In this document: positions 57,841 to 64,000 of the stretch, in pieces
How the letters are laid out: each line of letters begins with the position of its first letter
How positions within the stretch are numbered: the first letter of the stretch is position 1
NCBI GenBank assembly: GCA_948146395.1
Contig: OX411548.1
Span: forward strand, 33,922,912-33,986,911
DNA length: 64,000 bases
Direction: 5' to 3'
DNA from: Fragum whitleyi
Lineage: Eukaryota; Mollusca; Bivalvia; Cardiida; Cardiidae
Notes under the pieces: model-generated
Databases searched by the model: none
What the model was told of the DNA's origin: nothing
The model's input: the letters and a program-made list of their open reading frames with translations, nothing else
Translations under genes and position numbers: made by a program

Positions 57841-58116
57841 TATTTTTCTAAACGATTTCAACTGCTTTCCATTTCAGATACGAAAGAAAATATTACTTTT
57901 TCAGCCAAAACCAAGAGGCCGTTTGGAAGTTCGTTTCAGTGAATACAAGATGGCATTAGTGAAAACATATTGGTACAGTGTACGTCACGCCGGTATGTTT
58001 TACTTCGATCCGCCTTTCTCAATGCCAAACCGGTGTACGATCCGCATCCGATCCCTCTTCACCAGCGGCTAATAGCGACGGACATTGGCTTGTTGTTATT
58101 TGTAGCTTGTAAATGA

Positions 58117-58345
58117 TTAACCCTTTCCTGTTTTACAAAAGTTTGGACCTGTCCAAATTCAAAGGTTTTGCAGACGAAAATTTAAAGTGGATTTAATTTG
58201 AAAAATAACCATTCAGTATGGTAGAAAATAGTGTGAAAAAGGAAGAAATTGCTTGTCAGAAGCAATTTCTTCTTTTTTCACAATGTTTTCTCAATCATAA
58301 AATCACAGGCACGTAAAAAGCAGGGATTAAACAGCAAAGGGTTAA
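58117..58345 (+). mobile_element. MITE family G, copy 1
   Basis: TTAACCCTTTCCTGTTTTAC ... AAACAGCAAAGGGTTAA ends. Central hairpin GAAATTGCTTGTCAGAAGCA then ATTTC. An opposite-orientation copy lies at 59151. Confidence 0.85.
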
Positions 58346-58761
58346 AAAAAGAGGTGTAGTCTTAGCCATGGAAAGACATGCTGATTTTTATTCAACCAGG
58401 TGTTTCAATTTGAACCTAATCAATTGATGAATTACCCCCAAAATTTGCATTTGAAATTAAAATCTTTCGATTTTCATCTGTATGCATCTCTTTTGTGCGG
58501 ATAAAAACATGGAGCCCTGATTCACAGGTTAAAGAAATGATAAAACTGTCATTGATTTTCGATTTAGCTGGGACAAAACGTGTCGCTGGGCCGGAAATCA
58601 AATGTCGTCTGACGATTTTAAATAGTGATGTAACAGGAAATGCCTGTCAAGTGCCAAGCGTCCCAGTTTCGAGTTACTATCACTTTCGGGTTTTTGGAAT
58701 GACTGTGTTTATGTGTGTAAGTTTTATTCGATACATTTGATGCATTAGTTTAGTAAACCAG

Positions 58762-58891
58762 CCCTGCGTTAAGGATGGCAAAACGGTGCAAACAGTTTAC
58801 CAATTATATCCCGTTTTGCACGCAAGTGCACGTGTATAGCGGGGTATAATTGGAAAACTGTTTGCACCGTTTTGTCATCCTGAACTTAGGC
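58762..58891. mobile_element. MITE family C, copy 2
   Basis: GATGGCAAAACGGTGCAAAC at the left and GTTTGCACCGTTTTGTCATC at the right are inverted. Inner TATATCCCGTTTTGCACG / AGCGGGGTATAA blocks. 130 bp. Confidence 0.85.
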
Positions 58892-59150
58892 TGACTTCAA
58901 CAAAACGGGGTCTGAAGAACTCAATAATAGGGATCGTTGGGGTTCCTGTTTGCGATATAGAATATTTCTTTTGAGCTTCGAACTTGTTTTATATGATTTT
59001 ATAGCTATTCTCTTTATAAAATATAAAGAAAATAACGGGACCATATTGACTATATCGAAAAAATTGACTTTATGACAGGTACTTACAATCAAATGATTAT
59101 TTCTGCTAAGTAATTCTGGATTTTGAATAATGGATCCAGATTGAGATGTT
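58892..59150. other. No gene seen
   Basis: Spacer between the inverted family G pair. Confidence 0.3.
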
Positions 59151-59377
59151 TTAACCCTTTGCTGTTTAATCCCTGCTTTTTACGTGCCTGTGATTTTATG
59201 ATTGAGAAAGCGTTGTGAAAAAAAAAGAAATTGCTTCTGACAAGCAATTTCTTCTATTTTCACACTTTTTTCTACCCTACTGAATGTTATTTTGAAAATT
59301 AAATGTACTTTGAATTTTCGTCTGCAAAACCTTTGAATTTGGACGGGTCAAAATTTTGTAAAACAGGAAAGGGTTAA
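59151..59377 (-). mobile_element. MITE family G, copy 2 (reverse)
   Basis: TTAACCCTTTGCTGTTTAAT ... AAACAGGAAAGGGTTAA; hairpin GAAATTGCTTCTGACAAGCA then ATTTC. Reverse complement of copy 1 over essentially all of its 227 bp with scattered changes. Confidence 0.85.
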
Positions 59378-59941
59378 GCGATTGATAATCATGGGAGACA
59401 AGTAAAATAGTGATATTGTCTTCGATACCATCTTGATCTAGAGAAAGATATATATGCATTCATTGATTGAAGATCAAGGATTTATAACTGGCACATGAAT
59501 ATGCTTTAGCAATTACTGACCTGATATCATGTGTCTGATAACATGTAAGGGTGTCAGGCAGCCAATTCTAAGAAACAATTTGCATATTGATTATCATAAC
59601 AAGAATGACTTTTAACTGAATTTCTTTGATTCTTAAAAATTTTCTAATTTTTTAAGCCCGAAAACTATTGGCATGATCAATAGAATAATTTGTCATGAAG
59701 CATCGTCATGATAAATTCTTCGAACCTCGAAGAGATAACATTGATATTTTTAAAAGACACCAACATATTAATTTTTATTTAATAAGCACACTATAGATGT
59801 TTCACATGTATCGGAAATATTTTGAAAAAATAAACAATATCATAAGTTACACAATTTAACATGATAATGGATTTGAAATTCGTCAAACCTCGTTAAAAGC
59901 ATACAACTACCCGTCTCCGCATCTCTAGCAGCCGAATACCC
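59378..59941. other. No gene seen
   Basis: AT-rich. Nothing recognised. Confidence 0.3.
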
Positions 59942-60335
59942 CATTTGGAACATCGCTTAGACTTTTCCGTAAACTGGAAAGTACCTCGGACGTAAGTGTA
60001 GTAATTTTTGTTCATTTTTTCAGTAATTCGGCTCCTGGTGGTACTTTGGTTAATACTCTTGAAGAAAAATTTATTCCTTTAATATTTTCCGATCGTCTGT
60101 GGAGATCATTTTGGCATGTTATAATTTGAACGCAAAACGCAGTAAAACGCTGCGTTTTGTTTTCAAATTATAATATGCCCAATTCTAACCTTACGTTGAT
60201 TTTATTTTTCGCAACGTCCTCATTAGTTATGTTTCCGACGTCATATAAACCCACGTGCGATATGACGCGCTTTCATGGCTGTGCCCACATTATTCCCGAG
60301 GTCTTTTCCGTAGAATCGCCGAGGGTTCTCGAGTG
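59942..60335 (+). mobile_element. MITE family H, copy 6, with target duplication
   Basis: CATTTGGAACATCGCTTAGA ... GTAGAATCGCCGAGGGTTCT then CGAGTG. CCGAATACCC (59932-59941) and CCGAACACCC (60336-60345) flank it, matching at 9 of 10. Central CGCAAAACGCAGTAAAACGC / TGCGTTTTG hairpin intact. Confidence 0.88.
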
Positions 60336-60345
60336 CCGAACACCC

Positions 60346-60634
60346 TTCTCAGTTCCGGAATATAAATAGTTCCCGCCAAGAATATTTTTTTCTTGATAGC
60401 CAATATTTCAAAAGATACCGAAATAAGAAGACAACCTTTCTGCTTTTATGACATTTTCTAGCTGGACAAAGATCCTTTCTAGATAGTATAGACTTAGATC
60501 ATCATGAAAAATCATTCTAAAGGCTCAATTTTTTGTCAACTTTTGCATAGAGATCGAATGAGAAATAAACCATTCTGCTTGTAGCCTTTTATTGATGTAC
60601 ACAAAGCATTGATAAACAATATAAAAGTTGTGAT
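60346..60634. other. No gene seen
   Basis: AT-rich spacer. Confidence 0.3.
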
Positions 60635-60753
60635 CAGCCTGCGTAGATCTGCAGTCCAATCCCAAAGTACACAGCCTGATAAAAGCCAGTGTACGTGCAA
60701 AGCGGGGTAAATTTGCAAGCAGATTTCACCGTTCGTAATCCTGAACGCAATCA
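60635..60753. mobile_element. MITE family C, copy 3 (diverged)
   Basis: CAGCCTGCGTAGATCTGCAG ... AAGCGGGGTAAATTTGC ... ATTTCACCGTTCGTAATCCT then GAACGC. The internal GTGTACGTGCAAAGCGGGGT block matches copy 2. Confidence 0.6.
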
Positions 60754-61207
60754 AGGATACGGGTTTACAGTTCTTTACTATATCGAATGCATTTGATTTG
60801 ATTGTTTTTGGTTTATAAAACATTTAAAATACTCCCAAGTTAATTTAGATTTCAAATGAAAATACATATTGCATCCGTGTTTCTCAAGTAAATCTTTCGA
60901 TGTTACTTTCTTAGAAATATCATTAAAAGATATCATCTAGTCGGGAAAATTCCATTAGCTATTAAAATGGTATCAATACCAACAGGTCCAAGATAGAAAG
61001 CGTTCGCGAAATGTTTAAGAAATTATATCCCGCCTCTTACATTTTTTTGTTCTTTCAACGCAGGCTGCAAATTTTAAACGTTTGCAATTGATTTTGGTCC
61101 TAAACAGAAAGCTGACCGATCAGTCTAACGAATGGGATCATCTTCGAATTACGAAAAGTATCAACTCATTGGTAATATTACGATGCGCGAACAAGAGTAT
61201 AGCTCTA

Positions 61208-61331
61208 CGTTCAGGACGGCAAAACGGTGCAAACTGCTTGCTAATTATACCCTGTTTTGTACACGTGCTGAAGTTCAAATCAAAGTAGGGTATAAGTTGC
61301 ATACAGTTTGCACCGTTTTGTCATCCTGAAC
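61208..61331. mobile_element. MITE family C, copy 4
   Basis: GTTCAGGACGGCAAAACGGT at the left; CACCGTTTTGTCATCCTGAA at the right. Inner TTATACCCTGTTTTGTAC / TAGGGTATAAGTT blocks. Confidence 0.85.
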
Positions 61332-61417
61332 ACTTGATAGGTTAGTGCTAAAACTTTTTCGTCTTTGGTATTATCATTCTCATTTTCTTTTGAACTTTTT
61401 TTTTACTTTAAAATTTT

Positions 61418-61703
61418 CAGGATGAACAAAATTAGCGATATTTATTGCATCCTTGTTCTATAATAGCTTCATACTTCTTCAAAAACGAAGCAGACGCTTA
61501 TAATTTTAATAATGTAAGTGAAATCGCGATTTTGTCTTGCAATATTTGTTTTGAATGAAGTTGTTGATATTGTCTCTTTAGTAATTTTGGGTCGTTTTTG
61601 AATGGTCTTGGTGAGTTGTTTGAATGAATATTATGAGCGCTAAGCGAGTGATTTTGAATGGTTTTGATCGAGCTGAATGTCAATTTCACGATGTAAATTA
61701 CTG
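61418..61703 (+). mobile_element. MITE family A, copy 7 (left half missing)
   Basis: Starts within the central hairpin (CAGGATGAACAAAATTAGCG) and continues to AATTTCACGATGTAAATTAC then TG with TA outside. Confidence 0.75.
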
Positions 61704-63084
61704 TAAGAGGGCACAAATCATCTTTAACAAAGGGAATTTCATTATCCGATTTTGTCATAAAGATAATTATATAATCTATATGACCAAAGATGGACTTTTA
61801 ACCTAATGCCTGTGTTCTAATGGGTATTTTAGCAACATGTCCAAAGATAACACAATTATGATTATTAAACGTATGCCCTTTTAAATCAAATAATTTAGGC
61901 AAGAATTTGAAATGACAATTACTGATAAATGTCTAAAAGCTTGGACCATTAGCTTCCAAATCCCATATTTTTCATTAAGGAACGAGCATACAGCGGCCAC
62001 AGTAGGATTGAACAAATGCAGGATAAAAACAAATTGCCAAGGGTATTAATTGCTTTTTCATATCGGGATTGACATTTTCCAATCTATTTATCGGTTTCCA
62101 GGGGTCAATAGTTTATTCGAGAAAACTGGAGGGTAATGGCATTCGTTACTTTATTGCCTAAATTAAATGTGACAAAACTTTGATTGAAACATGGAGGTGA
62201 ACATTCTGATTAATGGTCATCTCAAACATGCTATCAATCTCTACAAAGCATAAAATGAATAATATTGTGGAAAATCGGAAAGTATGGAATAGCAAACTTA
62301 CCCACTCCACACAAACACATTCCCACACCCACACAAAAGATGTAACCGATGCTTTGGGAGGTGCGTAAGATCAGATCCCAGTCCATCAACGAGTCTTTTT
62401 TCAAGGCAAATTAGAAATGTAGAAAGCATGTCTCCTATTCGACGAATTATAAACTGTTCTGAAGTCAAGCGACGAAAGCGCTTCAAACATAATGAGCAAC
62501 AAATGAAAACTTGACTCTTCAATACTGTTCAAATTCTACATTATTTTTATTTTTGTGGGTTTAAGGCCACAGGCCACTAACGCATTTGCTTAGACCAGAA
62601 AATTTCTCTCTGGTAAACCGTTGTGTTGAATTCCACCTGCAAAAACCTCAAAAAAAAAAAAAAAAAAACGTTTCCATATTAATCCCACAAAACAATGCAT
62701 TTTATGAATCGCCGGGGGAATTTTAGGTCACTGCGGACAGATAATATGGTCGAACTTTCGACTTTCTTAAAATCTCTCAACGATTTCTGAGATTTATCTG
62801 TAAGTACGGGCATTAACTAACGGACAATAAAAATGGATTTGAAGCTCATTCATTCGACGTCGTGGCGTCAATTAGGGACCAACCCCTTATCGACCTGCCC
62901 AAACCAGTAGTTTCAAATATTTTCTTAATCAATGGACCGATTTTTTCAAAGAAGTTCTCATTAAGAAAGTTCAAAAACGCCCGAACTAGTCATCTTATTA
63001 TTGTGCACATTCAAACATAATAACCGACCTTAAACACTATATGTATTTCGTGATTTTTAAGATTTGACGTTCTTCATTCTATTT

Positions 63085-63119
<35 letters not shown>

Positions 63120-63694
63120 TAAATAAATAGAAATTTTTGAAAAGTTTGTCCGGTGACATAGGATTTTTTGCTATATTGTAGCGAAATAATAATGGTTTAT
63201 ATTTATAAATGAAAAAGGATATGTCTTCGGGTTAAATTTTTCGTTAAATTCGATTTTATGAAGTTGTTGCAACATTTCTCGTCGAATTCGACGTCGCACA
63301 AAAACCATCGTTACTATGCTAATCTTCGTGCACTAAGGAATTCCAAACTATTTAAAATTGAGATTAATCGTAAAATATAGATTTCATATGTATTAAATCT
63401 GAATAAGAGTTAAAGAATAGTAAAAACCACTTAATTTATTATCCGTTTAAAAAAGAGAGCTTTGTGAAAATTTTATGCGACGTTGAAATATACTTTGATT
63501 TACACGGAATCGAATTTTACAAAAAATCGAACCCGAAGATATTTGATTTTATTTTGAAAATATTAAATGGAATGGTTTGGCATCAATATATCTAAATTTC
63601 AGTATAGGTCATCGGACACATTTTTTGAGAAAAAACGACTATATTCACAGTAACTGCACTTACAAAGAGCAACGCAGAAGGCATAAACATTAAG

Positions 63695-63729
<35 letters not shown>

Positions 63730-64000
63730 GCTGTACACGTTATTGTATATCTTACACATATATCTTCATATTAATCAAAGCTCGGGAAAAAATCGGTTAA
63801 TTATTTTCGAAAAAAATGGGCAATTACTAAATTCGGTTCTTTAAAAGGGATCGACTCCTTGATGACGTCGTGTTGTCAACTCTTACGTTTTGAATCCCCT
63901 TTTTATGACCGAAAATCCGTTTACCGACTGACAAGTTCAAATTTTCAGCATTAGTTGATATTATTTTCATTTGAAAGGTACGGCAAGTTCACAATAACGT
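61704..64000. other. No supported gene; homopolymer runs
   Basis: AT-rich DNA. Runs of A at about 62650-62667, T at about 63086-63117 and A at about 63696-63727. A 74-codon minus-strand frame (62298-62522) has no recognisable domain. No repeat family seen here is shared with the rest of the window. Confidence 0.4.

Noticed and set aside
57876..58070. Exon-like open stretch after a CATTTCAG acceptor-like site
   Set aside because: Its start (ATATTACTTTTTCAGCCAAA...) resembles 32646-32700 (ATATTACTTTTTGAGCAAAG...), so it is repeat-derived; no conserved protein recognised.
62298..62522. 74-codon minus-strand frame, Cys-containing
   Set aside because: No recognisable motif, no neighbours or splice sites to support an exon.

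Overview
The window looks like nuclear DNA of a bivalve mollusc. The evidence is an intron-split animal gene (UBE2W), a low-GC background, very little coding sequence, and at least nine copies of elements built like the bivalve 'Pearl' repeats: a hairpin head, a GTCC/GTCG microsatellite, core repeats of roughly 150-190 bp, and inverted subterminal repeats. I cannot name the species. All similarity and identity statements are by eye.

Host genes are few. (1) The 3' end of UBE2W, an E2 enzyme for N-terminal ubiquitination, lies on the + strand as three coding exons (3728-3883, 5146-5221, 7293-7306). Its upstream exons lie outside the window or were not found. (2) Two paralogous acyl-CoA synthetases of the adenylate-forming (ANL) superfamily, each with an uninterrupted coding region, lie on the - strand at 18103-19788 and 34961-36643. 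They are about two-thirds identical.

Nearly everything else is mobile or repetitive DNA. 1-18 kb holds the UBE2W exons with introns carrying short inverted-repeat elements (MITEs) and a mariner-like remnant, then Pearl-like copies and a set of interleaved palindromes. 18-37 kb holds the two synthetases, separated by nested MITEs and further Pearl-like copies. 37-45 kb holds more MITEs, a mariner-like remnant and a Pearl-like copy. 45.67-57.02 kb is one very large inverted structure: about ten tandem units of ~340 bp, a 4-kb centre (an apparently single-copy stretch plus a GC/CpG-rich array), then about twelve of the same units in reverse. The outermost ~60 bases match in inverted orientation with one mismatch. 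57-64 kb returns to MITE-rich DNA with no gene I can support.

Recurring small families are given letters here only for cross-reference. A: TA-flanked, CAGT-ended, central hairpin. B: TGAGCCTGTG ends. C: CCTGCGTT / AGGATGRCAAAACGGTGC. D: GTGACCCGTCACGCG ends. E: GGCCAACTTATTTCT ends. F: GATAAAAACGAG palindrome. G: TTAACCCTTT ends. H and I: CATTCGGAACA ends with 8-10 bp target duplications. J: TACAGTMAAACCTGTCTTA ends. K: CTTAACCCTTGTCATGCTGA ends. L: TGCAYTACTTTTGTCTCA ends. The clearest discoveries are the 11.3-kb inverted-array element, the H/I families with conserved ~10-bp target duplications (Mutator-like behaviour), and several nestings whose pre-insertion sites can be read from the sequence.
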